From CAVTHK01 sp964552235 (GTDB lineage Bacteria; Spirochaetota; Spirochaetia; SZUA-6; CAVTHK01): DNA of 64,000 nt. The DNA is taken from NCBI GenBank assembly GCA_964552235.1, contig CAZKGO010000013.1, positions 1 to 64,000 of the forward strand, written 5' to 3'. Of the stretch, positions 25,728-33,856 are shown piece by piece (within the stretch, counting starts at the first letter, position 1; every line of letters starts with the position of its first letter). A program made the translations under genes and the position numbers. The notes beneath the pieces were generated by a model. That model was not told the DNA's origin. It did not search any database and saw only the letters and a program-made list of their open reading frames with translations.

Positions 25728-26278
25728 CTATCCGCCGTCGACCACGATCGTCTGCCCGGTGATGTAGGCGGAAGCCTCCGAGGCGAGGAACACGACCGGA
25801 CCGGCCAGATCGTCCGGATATCCCGGCCTGACCATGAGCGTCATGCGGGGCAGAAGGTCCTTGAGCTCGGGGTCATCGAGAGGCACTCCCAGGTTCGACC
25901 TCATGTAGCCTGGAGCGATGGCGTTCGCCCTGACGTTCCTAGGCGCCCATTAGGTGGCCGGTTCGCGGGTGAACGCGACCACGGCTCCCTTGGACGCGCA
26001 GTGGGCGTTGTCGCGACGGCCGATGTCGGCCACGATGGCCGAGAGCGAGGCGATGTTGATGATGCTGCCGCTCCGCCGCTCGAGCATGCTTCGAGCGAAG
26101 ATCTGCCGTGCAGTTGAAGATCCAGACTAGGTTCACCTCGATGACGTTGCGCCAGTTCTCGGGGGCGACTTCCGCCATGGGAAAGCTCACGGTGCCGCCG
26201 GGCGACTTGGGCCTCTAGACGATGCCGGCGTTGTTGACGAGGATGTCGACGCGACCGAAGCGCTCCATGACCTTGTCC
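25728..26278 (-). pseudogene. Short-chain dehydrogenase/reductase, degraded
   Basis: Pieces of one SDR are readable across shifting frames: ERFGRVDILVNNAGIV, then a TAG; EVAPENWRNVIEVNLVWIF, then a frameshift; GSIINIASLSAIVADIG; ASKGAVVAFTRE; a TAA at 25950-25952; APRNVRANAIAPGYMRSNLG; and the end SAYITGQTIVVDGG. The N-terminal ~70-80 residues with the NAD-binding glycine motif are gone. In the catalytic segment NAHCASKG the Tyr normally found between His and Cys is absent, so the YxxxK motif is lost. The break at 26278 coincides exactly with the start of an araD fragment on the other strand. Confidence 0.85.
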
Positions 26279-26546
26279 CATCAGGCCCTCGCTGACCTGT
26301 TCGACGCCGTCGACCCGCTGCAGGTGCCGGGAGCCCTCATGGTCTTTCTCGGCCCCTTTACGTGGGGCGCCACCCCCGAGAGCGCCGTGGAGCACAGCGT
26401 GATCCTGGTCGAGGTAGCCAGGATGGCCCACCCTGACGCGCACGATCTGCGTGGACGCCAAGAGCATGCCTTTGGCGCTGCTCGACAAGCACGATCTCCG
26501 GAGGCACGGACCGAATGCGCACTTTTACCAGAGCAGGAATCCCTAG
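26279..26546 (+). pseudogene. araD: L-ribulose-5-phosphate 4-epimerase (AraD) C-terminal remnant
   Basis: Forward-strand coding remnant: QALADLFDAVDPLQVPGALM, FLGPFTWGATPESAVEHSVI, LVEVARMAHPD, then a one-base frameshift and LLDKHDLRRHGPNAHFYQ ending in a stop at 26544. The order and spacing match the last third of AraD, including the LLDKHYLRKHG-type tail. The zinc-ligand His of the usual HGPF.WG motif is Leu here, and the N-terminal two thirds are missing. Non-functional. Its neighbour SDR fragment suggests a lost sugar or polyol pathway locus. Confidence 0.85.
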
Positions 26547-26589
26547 ACCCGCGCCGGGCGGCGGAACTGGGTCGGACCGGGCCTGCGCC

Positions 26590-27414
26590 TCAGTGCGCCG
26601 TCTCGCCGCTGGGCGCCCCGAACACCCAGTCGCTGGCTTCCTTGATGATGCGCGACAGGATCAGCACCTGCATGTTCTCCTTGGCGCGCTGAACGCGGCG
26701 GTTCCAGGCCCCGGCCGAATGCCGACTGCGGAAGTCCCGCGCCCTGCAACGAATCGCCGCCTTCCGCTTCTCGTCTGCGGCCGACATCGAGTCGAGCATG
26801 TACAGACAGAGAAGCAGCAACACGGGGTCGCGCTGGTCGTTCAGCAGCGCTTCGAATTCGGTGCGGGCCGCCTCGATCTCCCGCAATTGCAGCAGGCTGA
26901 AGGCGTGATTCCAGGCGACCCATCTCCTGTCGGAAACGCCGGGCGCGGTCAGCATCCGGCCGAAGTACCGTTCGGCCTCTTCGGGCCGCTTGAGAAGCAG
27001 ATACGGAACGCCGAACGGAATGGCGAGTGAGGCGGCCAGAGCCGGCTTCCGCTCGCAGACGTGCCCGTGCAGACGCACGATCTCTTCGATCCTCGAGGTC
27101 ACCAGGTAGGCGTTGATCAGCACCTTGAGGCGGCGCCGCGTGATCCGGCCGCAGCTGTAGATCTCGCGCTCGAGGTGGCCGACGAGGCCGTCCCAGTCCT
27201 CGCGCTCCAGCAACTCGAACAGCCGCCAGCTGCGCAGGAAGTACGCGTTGAAGCCGACGAGGGCCGCGGCGAACAGACCGGCCGACGCCCAGTTGCGCGC
27301 CACGAACTCGCCGAAGTGCTCGCCTCCCAGCAGCAGCAGCGGCATGAAGAAGATGAAGAGAAACGATGCGACAATGACAATGTTGAAGATGAGGAATATC
27401 GTTTTAAAGCGCAT
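26590..27414 (-). CDS. Membrane protein with cytoplasmic helical-repeat tail
   Basis: 274 residues. Two transmembrane helices at ~5-30 (IFLIFNIVIVASFLFIFFMP) and ~43-62 are followed by a soluble, TPR-like helical region (LLKRPEEAERYFGRML, FSLLQLREIEAARTEFEALL) and a basic C-terminus ending near VFGAPSGETAH. No catalytic motif is visible. It is divergent from the HD-GYP gene. Confidence 0.7.
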   Translation of the reverse strand: MRFKTIFLIFNIVIVASFLFIFFMPLLLLGGEHFGEFVARNWASAGLFAAALVGFNAYFLRSWRLFELLEREDWDGLVGHLEREIYSCGRITRRRLKVLINAYLVTSRIEEIVRLHGHVCERKPALAASLAIPFGVPYLLLKRPEEAERYFGRMLTAPGVSDRRWVAWNHAFSLLQLREIEAARTEFEALLNDQRDPVLLLLCLYMLDSMSAADEKRKAAIRCRARDFRSRHSAGAWNRRVQRAKENMQVLILSRIIKEASDWVFGAPSGETAH

Positions 27415-27429
27415 GCGGTTGCTCTATAA
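27402..27429 (+). promoter_or_regulatory. Promoter of the HD-GYP gene
   Basis: Perfect -10 TATAAT at 27424-27429; the best -35 is a poor TTTTAA at 27402-27407 (16-base spacer). Such a promoter often needs an activator. Leader about 45 bases. Confidence 0.5.
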
Positions 27430-27481
27430 TGGAACGGCTGGAACCGCCGCAGTGTAGGGCGTATGATGCCCCGAGGTCAAC

Positions 27482-28627
27482 ATGAAGAGAATCTTGGTCA
27501 ACGATCTGAAGGTCAACAGCCATTTCGACGCGCCCTTGTACCTCGACGATCGCTACGTGATCCTTTCGCCGGATATTCCCGTTTCCCTCGAGCTCGTGAA
27601 CCGGCTCAAGGAGTGGAGCTTCCGCGAGGTGATGACCGCCGGCCGGCAGGTGGACGCGCCGCCCAAGCAGGTCGCCGAGGAGCCCCGTGCGGCGGTTCCC
27701 GATCTCGAGGAGACACCCGAAGACAAGGAGAGCCGCGGCCGCGTCGCAGCCTTCTATCTGCAGCTGACGAACCAGACCGTGCAGCTGTACCGCAAGCTGA
27801 TGGAGGACAACTCCCTCGACGTCAAGGGCGCCTCAGACCGGGTCAAGGAGATCATTGATCTCGCCAGGGACCACCGCGATCTGCTGCTGTCCTGCCTGGC
27901 CGCCGAGCGGCCGGTCGACAACTACCTGACGAGCCACTGCGCCGCCACGGCCGTGCTCGCCGTCGCCATGGGCGGTTTCCTGAAGCTGCCGCCCCACCGC
28001 CTGATCGAGCTCGGGACTGCGGCCCTGCTGCACAAGGTGGGAATGATCAAGCTGCCTGCCGCCCTCTACACGAGCACCAAGGTGTTCAGCGCCCAGGAGC
28101 GCAAGGCGCTGGCCGCCCACCCCCTGGCGGCGTACCGCCTGCTCAAGGGCTTTTCGGTGAACGAGAACATCGCGAGGGCCGTCCTGGAGCACCAGGAGCG
28201 CAACGACGGCTCCGGCTACCCCCGCGGCCTCAAGGGCGACGCGATCAGCGCCTACGCCCGCATCCTCTCGGTGGCCAGCTCATACGTCGCGATCACCTCC
28301 CGGCGCCCGTTCCGGGACGCCAGCGACGGCCACTCGGCCATGACCGACCTGCTGCGAACGACCCGCGCGGCATACGACGAGCGGGTCCTCAAGGCGATCG
28401 TCTGCGTGCTCTCGGTGTACCCGCTGGGCCTGCACGTGCTGCTCAACAACGGCATGCAGGCGGTGGTCTACCGCGCCGACCCGGACGACGCCCGTTGCCC
28501 GATCGTGAAGCCGCTGGCGGACGCTGAGGGCAGGCGCATCGTCGACGCGCCGCTCATCAAGACCTCGATCGAGAGACACGTGGTGATCAGCCGGGTGCTG
28601 CACCCGTCCGAGATCCAGGCGAGGTAG
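27482..28627 (+). CDS. Degenerate HD-GYP domain protein
   Basis: 381 residues. The N-terminal ~130 residues are the helical front seen before HD-GYP domains. The C-terminal part follows the HD-GYP scaffold: SHCAATAVLAVAMG, LGTAALLHKVGMIKLP, AVLEHQERNDGSGYPRGLKG, ARILSVASSYVAITSRRPFR. Key metal ligands are altered: the HD pair is HK in LLHKVG, the HHE triplet is HQE, and the later VAD is VAS. The GYP loop is intact. It probably cannot hydrolyse c-di-GMP and may act as a binding or regulatory protein. The nucleoside kinase gene starts 6 bases after the stop. Confidence 0.85.
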   Translation: MKRILVNDLKVNSHFDAPLYLDDRYVILSPDIPVSLELVNRLKEWSFREVMTAGRQVDAPPKQVAEEPRAAVPDLEETPEDKESRGRVAAFYLQLTNQTVQLYRKLMEDNSLDVKGASDRVKEIIDLARDHRDLLLSCLAAERPVDNYLTSHCAATAVLAVAMGGFLKLPPHRLIELGTAALLHKVGMIKLPAALYTSTKVFSAQERKALAAHPLAAYRLLKGFSVNENIARAVLEHQERNDGSGYPRGLKGDAISAYARILSVASSYVAITSRRPFRDASDGHSAMTDLLRTTRAAYDERVLKAIVCVLSVYPLGLHVLLNNGMQAVVYRADPDDARCPIVKPLADAEGRRIVDAPLIKTSIERHVVISRVLHPSEIQAR

Positions 28628-28632
28628 CAATC

Positions 28633-30288
28633 GTGGTGACCGTGCGCTTCCCTTCGGGCCGCTCCCGCAGCTATCCGAGCGGCATCGTCACCGCCGACCT
28701 GCTCGCGGACTCCGAGCTCGCGGACCAGATCGACCGGATCGTCGCAGTCAGGATCAACAACGAGATCGTGAGCCTCACCTACCGGATCTCGGTCAACGCG
28801 CTCATCGAGCCGATCAGCCTCGAGGCGCCCGACGGACCGGAGATCTACCGCAGGACGCTGACGTTCGTGTTCCAGATGGCCGCCCGGCGGATGTTGCCCG
28901 AGCAGCGGATCGTGATCGGCCTCTCGATCGGCCACGGCTACTTCCATTACCGCGACGACGGCGTCGAGATGAGCGGCGAGGACTGCCGGCGGATCGACGC
29001 CGCCATGCGGGCGATCGTTGCGCAGCGTCACCGCATCGTCAGGGACGCTCTCTCCTACGAGGACGCGATCGCCGCCTTTCCCGCCGAAGACTTGCCCCGC
29101 ACCGCGCTCCTGCTGCGCTACGACAACAGGTCGCGGATCCCCGTCGATCGCTGCGACGGTTTCGTCGCTCCTTCGCACGGACCGCTGCTGCCCCACACCG
29201 GCCTGCTCGAGGCGTTCGAAGTGCGCAGATACGCGCCGGGACTCCTGCTGCGGTTCCCCGCCAGCGGCCGTCCGCGCACCGTTGCCCAGTTCCGGGACGA
29301 TCCCCTCCTGTTCTCCATCTGCAACGAACAGGCGGTGTGCGAACGCGTTCTGTCGCTGAACTGCGTCGGCCGCCTCAACGAGAGCATCGACAGCGGCCGA
29401 ATCCGGGACGTGATCTACGTCGCCGAGGCGCTGCAGAACAAGAAGATCGCCCGCATCGCCGAAAGCGTCTGCGAGGAGGGCAAACAGATTCGCCTAGTGC
29501 TTATCGCAGGCCCGTCTTCGTCGGGCAAGACGACGCTGGCGAAGAAGCTGTCGATCGAGCTCCAAGCCATGGGCAAGGACCCGGTCCCGCTGTCGGTCGA
29601 CGACTACTTCCTGCCGAGGGACCGCACGCCGATCGGCGCCGACGGCAAGCCTGATTTCGAAGCGCTGGAGGCGGTGGACGTTCCCCTGCTGAACGAGCAT
29701 CTCGGGCGCCTGCTTTCGGGGGACGCCGTCACCCTGCCCCGCTACGACTTCCTGGCAGGCGGCCGCAGCACGTCGGGCGCAGAGCTGCGGTTGAAACCGG
29801 ACTCGATCCTCATCGTCGAAGGCATTCACGCCCTGAACGACCGGCTGACCCCTGCGGTGCCCCGGCCCTGGAAATTCAAGATCTACGTCTCAGCCATCAC
29901 CCAGCTCGCCCTCGACAACTACACGCGCATTCCCACCACCGACAACCGGCTGATCCGCAGGATGGTCCGCGACCACCGCTATCGCGGCCACCCGGCGCTG
30001 CAGACCCTTTCCATGTGGCCTTCGGTGCGGCGGGGCGAAGAGCGGAACATCTTTCCCTACCAGAACACCGCCGACGCCGTCTTCAACTCCGCTCTCGTCT
30101 ACGAGCTGGCGGTCCTCAAGGTCTACGCCGAGCCGCTGCTGCGGACGATCAAGCCCAACGTCAGGGAGTACTCCGACGCCCGCAGGCTGCTGTACCTTCT
30201 CAGCCACTTCTCGCCGATCACGCCGACCTGGGTGCCGTCGCAGTCGATCCTGAGGGAGTTCGTGGGCGGAAGCGAGTTCCACTACTAG
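28633..30288 (+). CDS. Nucleoside (uridine) kinase with TGS-like N-terminal region
   Basis: 551 residues. Residues 1-~60 are a TGS-like domain (TVRFPSGRSRSYPSG). Residues ~60-240 resemble the threonyl-tRNA-synthetase second additional domain (IGLSIGHGYFHY). A uridine-kinase/phosphoribulokinase P-loop domain follows (LIAGPSSSGKTTLAKKL, VDDYFLPRDRTP, ILIVEGIHALND). This domain order is typical of a spirochaete/Firmicute nucleoside kinase family. Exact substrate unknown; the kinase fold favours uridine/cytidine. The start is one of two tandem GTG codons. Confidence 0.85.
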   Translation: MVTVRFPSGRSRSYPSGIVTADLLADSELADQIDRIVAVRINNEIVSLTYRISVNALIEPISLEAPDGPEIYRRTLTFVFQMAARRMLPEQRIVIGLSIGHGYFHYRDDGVEMSGEDCRRIDAAMRAIVAQRHRIVRDALSYEDAIAAFPAEDLPRTALLLRYDNRSRIPVDRCDGFVAPSHGPLLPHTGLLEAFEVRRYAPGLLLRFPASGRPRTVAQFRDDPLLFSICNEQAVCERVLSLNCVGRLNESIDSGRIRDVIYVAEALQNKKIARIAESVCEEGKQIRLVLIAGPSSSGKTTLAKKLSIELQAMGKDPVPLSVDDYFLPRDRTPIGADGKPDFEALEAVDVPLLNEHLGRLLSGDAVTLPRYDFLAGGRSTSGAELRLKPDSILIVEGIHALNDRLTPAVPRPWKFKIYVSAITQLALDNYTRIPTTDNRLIRRMVRDHRYRGHPALQTLSMWPSVRRGEERNIFPYQNTADAVFNSALVYELAVLKVYAEPLLRTIKPNVREYSDARRLLYLLSHFSPITPTWVPSQSILREFVGGSEFHY

Positions 30289-30620
30289 CGCTGCTGGGTT
30301 CCCTCGGCCGAACGGCGGCGCGAGCGCCGCCGGCGATAGTGCTGGACGTAGCCGCACGAGTCGGGCAGCCAGCGCGAAAAGCGGGCGTGCCAGTACCGCA
30401 TCTTGCGGCACTCGGGACACATCCGGAACCGGTTCTCGTACACGACGCACAGCCCGGTCGAGAGGTCGAGAAAGCGACACGGCGAGTCCATCTGCACGCG
30501 GACCCGGCCGCCGCGTATCTCCTTCTGGTAGCAGCACAAACCGCAGCGGTGACAGAGGCTTTCCCACCACTGCCTGCGACGGGCGATGCGCTCCCTGACC
30601 CTGTCGAACAGAACCCCCAT
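30285..30620 (-). CDS. Cys-rich YkgJ-like putative metal-cluster protein
   Basis: 111 residues with CHRCGLCCYQ, then SPCRFLDLSTGLCVVYENRF and CPECRKMRYW, the spacing of YkgJ/Fli-associated zinc- or iron-cluster proteins (CxxCGxCC...C...C). A basic, Arg-rich tail ends it. It converges on the nucleoside kinase with a 4-base overlap. The ligand could be zinc or Fe-S; the biochemical role is unknown for the family. Confidence 0.75.
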   Translation of the reverse strand: MGVLFDRVRERIARRRQWWESLCHRCGLCCYQKEIRGGRVRVQMDSPCRFLDLSTGLCVVYENRFRMCPECRKMRYWHARFSRWLPDSCGYVQHYRRRRSRRRSAEGTQQR

Positions 30621-30679
30621 GAGCCTGGGCGATCGTAGTCGACCTGCGGCCGGCTGGCAAGGGCGCGCACCGTCTCGGT

Positions 30680-30709
30680 TTGACCGCTCCCGCGCCGCTC
30701 TGGTATCAT
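30680..30709 (+). promoter_or_regulatory. Promoter of lipoprotein gene, predicted leaderless
   Basis: TTGACC (30680-30685), 18-base spacer, TATCAT (30704-30709). The GTG start of the lipoprotein begins at 30715, five bases after the -10, which is where transcription itself should begin. Confidence 0.65.
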
Positions 30710-30714
30710 CAAGC

Positions 30715-31338
30715 GTGGAACGGGTTGCGGCTCTGGCAGCGCTGGTGGTTCTCGTGGGCGCCTGCGTCGGCTGCAGGGCCGCCAGGAGCGTCGGGTCGCC
30801 GGGGTCGGAGGAACCGGCCGTCGCGGCCGCAAGAAAGACAGCGCCCCAGCGACCGGCCCCGCAGGCGCCGGCCCCGGCTGCGTTGCCGGCGCCCGAGAAC
30901 CCGTGGTTCCCGCCTCAGGACTGGAGCGAGCGGCGTGATGCCGAGGACTTCCGCATTGGGGTCCTTCAGGGCCGCAGTGACGACGACGCGCACCGCGCGC
31001 TGCAGGAGGTTTGCGAAGGGCTCGTGCAGGGAACGGTGGCTGCCGCCGCCCTCGCCCCGGATCGAGTCCAAGGCCTCTCGGAGCTGCTGTCGGCGCAGAT
31101 CGAAGGCGGGGGTCGCCCGTCCGAGTACCGCATCGGGCGCCTGGAGCGCGTCTCAGACGCGGCGGCCTGGGCGCGCGTGCGCTTTGCCGGTGAGCGCGGC
31201 TGGAGCGAGGGCGAGGCGTTTCTGGTGCGGATCCTGGACCGGTGGTTCGTGAGCGACCTGCAGGTCAACCTCTCGATGGCTCGACCTCGCCAGGCAGGGT
31301 CCTTTGTCCCGTCGCCGTACCGGGACAAGACCGAGTAG
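30715..31338 (+). CDS. Lipoprotein of unknown function
   Basis: GTG at 30715 gives a lipoprotein signal peptide ERVAALAALVVLVGAC with a textbook lipobox (LVGAC, Cys at ~17). A Pro/Ala-rich linker (~35-65) follows, then a compact domain ending WFVSDLQVNL and a C-terminal SFVPSPYRDKTE. The 207-residue product has no domain I can name; the final part could be a small alpha/beta fold of the NTF2/DUF4440 kind. It is followed 11 bases later by the PilZ gene. Confidence 0.7.
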   Translation: MERVAALAALVVLVGACVGCRAARSVGSPGSEEPAVAAARKTAPQRPAPQAPAPAALPAPENPWFPPQDWSERRDAEDFRIGVLQGRSDDDAHRALQEVCEGLVQGTVAAAALAPDRVQGLSELLSAQIEGGGRPSEYRIGRLERVSDAAAWARVRFAGERGWSEGEAFLVRILDRWFVSDLQVNLSMARPRQAGSFVPSPYRDKTE

Positions 31339-31349
31339 GGGCCTCGCGA

Positions 31350-32597
31350 ATGGGAGAGAAGGTCAATCGCATCGAGCGGGAGTTCGTCCTCAAGTCGCTG
31401 GCCGACAAGGGAATCCCCGTCACGGCCCTGTGCGGCTGCGAGCGCGTTCGGCTGCGGATCGTCGAGGCCACCGAAGACGCGGTCATCGTGGAGCCCGAAC
31501 GCGCCGTGGGCTGGCGCACCGGAGACTCCGTAGAGGTCTTTTTCGTCTTCCAGAACAACAACCACACGTTCCGCAGCTGCGTGGCTGCGGTCGAAGGCGG
31601 CCGTTGCAGGCTCGCGATGCCGGCGGGTCTCTACAAGAGCCTGCAGCGGCAATTCGACCGCGTGCGCAACCCGGAGGGATTCACCGTGAGCTTCCGCCTG
31701 GCCGGGGCGGGCTCGATCGAGCTCGTCTTCCCCGTCAGCGGCGCGCCGGCCGAAGCCCCGCAGCCGCAGCCCGACCGGGCCTTCGATCCGGCCGCCATCA
31801 GGGACCTGGTCGACAAGTTCAACAGGGTGGCTGCGGCGTGGCCGTCGGAGGGCCGCATCGTGATGATGCGCAACCGCGCTGCTGCCACCTACGAAGAGCG
31901 CATCATGCAGGCCACCGGCAAGGCGCTCTGGATACCCTCCACCGAAGAGGACTTCCCGAGCCGGAGTCCTGTGCCGGAGCCGCGGGTTCTCACCAAGGCC
32001 GAGATCGTGAAGTACGAGAGAAGCTGCGGGGTCGAAGCCGGACTGATCCTCAGCCGAATCGCGGACATCCTCTATCGCAAGCAGCGGCAGGGCATCGAGT
32101 CGGAGCTATGCTGGCCTCTGCTTCATCAGCGCTACTTCGTGGGCTATCTCCACCTGCTCACGCGGGTCGCAGCCAGGCGCATCGGGAGAGCCCTGGTAGA
32201 GTGGGTCGGGCAGTTCGCCATGATCCTCGCCTACTCCCTCGAGCACAGCGGCTACTTCAAGGACGAGGCTGTCCAGGTGCGCCCCTACCAGGCGGAGCCT
32301 GTCGACCTGAGCGCCTCTGGCCTTCTGTTCGCCCACCCCGACAAGGACCTCTACAAGAAGCTGCTGGTTCACTCGGACATCCGGGTCAGCCTCAAGGCGC
32401 GCAACCGCAGGATGACGGTAGGCTCGCGCGTCATCCGCAAGTTCATGGACCGCGACCGCGTCTACGTCGCCCTGAGGTTCCTCGACATGTCGCCCGAGGA
32501 CTTCCGCTACCTCTACGAGACGCTCTACGGAAGGCCCTTTGACCTGCAAACGGTGGCCTCCGAGACGCCCGGACCGCCCGGGTCTGCACCCGTGTGA
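31350..32597 (+). CDS. PilZ-domain protein, putative c-di-GMP effector
   Basis: 415 residues. The N-terminal ~140 residues resemble a YcgR-N-like beta domain (WRTGDSVEVFFVFQNNNHTF). A helical middle follows, then a C-terminal PilZ-like domain with DLSASGLLF (the D/NxSxxG motif) and VYVALRFLDMSPEDFRYLYE. The RxxxR motif that normally clamps c-di-GMP is only partly present (VQVRPYQ), so binding is uncertain. The ATG follows AGGGG. It sits in the same gene group as the degenerate HD-GYP. Confidence 0.8.
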   Translation: MGEKVNRIEREFVLKSLADKGIPVTALCGCERVRLRIVEATEDAVIVEPERAVGWRTGDSVEVFFVFQNNNHTFRSCVAAVEGGRCRLAMPAGLYKSLQRQFDRVRNPEGFTVSFRLAGAGSIELVFPVSGAPAEAPQPQPDRAFDPAAIRDLVDKFNRVAAAWPSEGRIVMMRNRAAATYEERIMQATGKALWIPSTEEDFPSRSPVPEPRVLTKAEIVKYERSCGVEAGLILSRIADILYRKQRQGIESELCWPLLHQRYFVGYLHLLTRVAARRIGRALVEWVGQFAMILAYSLEHSGYFKDEAVQVRPYQAEPVDLSASGLLFAHPDKDLYKKLLVHSDIRVSLKARNRRMTVGSRVIRKFMDRDRVYVALRFLDMSPEDFRYLYETLYGRPFDLQTVASETPGPPGSAPV

Positions 32598-32671
32598 ACT
32601 GCGGGGGTACCGGCCGATCCGTACTCCGCGGCCGACGCGGGGCGCGGCCGGCGACCCCGCGCCGCCGCAGC

Positions 32672-33856
32672 TCACGGCCTCCCGTCGGGGCGCAGGAGGC
32701 GCGCCATGATGATACCGTCGATCGCCCGTATGCGGTCCATCGTCTGCGGGCTCGGAATCCCGTCCACGTCGATGATGTTGTAGGCCATGTCGGCCCTGTG
32801 GCGGTTGAGCAGGTCCGAGATGTTGATGCCCTCGGAGGCCAGCAGCGTCGTCACCTGTCCGACCATGTTGGGGATGTTCCGGTTGGCGATGATCAGCCGG
32901 CTCTCGGCTCCTATCCGTCCCATTTCGCATTCGGGAAAGTTGGCCGCGTTCTTCACGTTTCCGTTCTCGAGAAAGTCGACGAGCTGCCGCACGGCCATGA
33001 TCGCGCAGTTCTCCTCGGCCTCGGGCGTCGAGGCGCCGAGGTGCGGAATCGCGATGACCCGGTCCATTCGCAGCAGCTCGGCGTCGGGAAAGTCCGTCAC
33101 GTAGCACGAGACGATCCCCGCCTTGATGGCCTCCTGCAGGTCCGGGTTGCTCACCAGTCCCCCGCGGGCCATGTTCACCAGGCGCACACCGCGCCGCATG
33201 AGGGCGAATCGCGGCTTGTTGATCATGCCGCGCGTCTCGTCCCGCAGCGGCACGTGCAGCGAGATGTAGTCGCTTTCGGCGATGAGAGCCTCGAGCACCT
33301 TGGCCCGCCTGACGTCGCGCGACAGGCCCCACGCGGACTCCACGGAGATGAACGGGTCAAAGCCGACGACGTTCATGCCCAGGGCCACGGCGTCGTTGGC
33401 CACGAGCACGCCGATCGAACCCAGGCCGATGACCCCCAGCGTCTTGCCTCTCAGCTCGGGCCCCTCAAAGGCCGCCTTGCCGCTCTCCACCAGCTTGGGG
33501 ACGTCCTCTCCCTTGTCCTTGAGGCTTTCGACCCAGCGCAGGCCTTCGACGATGCGCCGCGACGACAGCAGCAGGCCGGCGATGACCAACTCCTTGACGG
33601 CGTTGGCGTTCGCTCCCGGGGTGTTGAAGACCACGATGCCGGCAGCCGTGCATCGGTCGACCGGGATGTTGTTGACGCCGATGCCGGCGCGGGCGACGGC
33701 CTTGAGCGAGGCCGGCATCTGGTAGCCGTGCATGTCGGTGCTGCGCACCAGGATCGCGTCGGGGGCGGGTATCTCGGAGGCAACCTCGTAGCCCTCGCGC
33801 GGGAACAGCTCGAGACCCCTGGCGGATATCCTGCTCAACGTCTGAATGCGGAACAT
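32672..33856 (-). CDS. serA: D-3-phosphoglycerate dehydrogenase
   Basis: First step of serine synthesis: oxidation of 3-phosphoglycerate with NAD+. Rossmann motif GVIGLGSIG, catalytic region VNMARGG and IPHLGAST, and a C-terminal ACT regulatory domain (NIPNMVGQVTTLLASEGINI). 394 residues from the ATG at 33856, which overlaps the serC stop (TGATG) and follows AAGGAG. The family length and the single ACT domain match short-type SerA. Confidence 0.95.
   Translation of the reverse strand: MFRIQTLSRISARGLELFPREGYEVASEIPAPDAILVRSTDMHGYQMPASLKAVARAGIGVNNIPVDRCTAAGIVVFNTPGANANAVKELVIAGLLLSSRRIVEGLRWVESLKDKGEDVPKLVESGKAAFEGPELRGKTLGVIGLGSIGVLVANDAVALGMNVVGFDPFISVESAWGLSRDVRRAKVLEALIAESDYISLHVPLRDETRGMINKPRFALMRRGVRLVNMARGGLVSNPDLQEAIKAGIVSCYVTDFPDAELLRMDRVIAIPHLGASTPEAEENCAIMAVRQLVDFLENGNVKNAANFPECEMGRIGAESRLIIANRNIPNMVGQVTTLLASEGINISDLLNRHRADMAYNIIDVDGIPSPQTMDRIRAIDGIIMARLLRPDGRP

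Noticed and set aside
28468..29196. Minus-strand reading frame opposite the nucleoside kinase
   Set aside because: Antisense to conserved kinase N-terminal domains; no start context.
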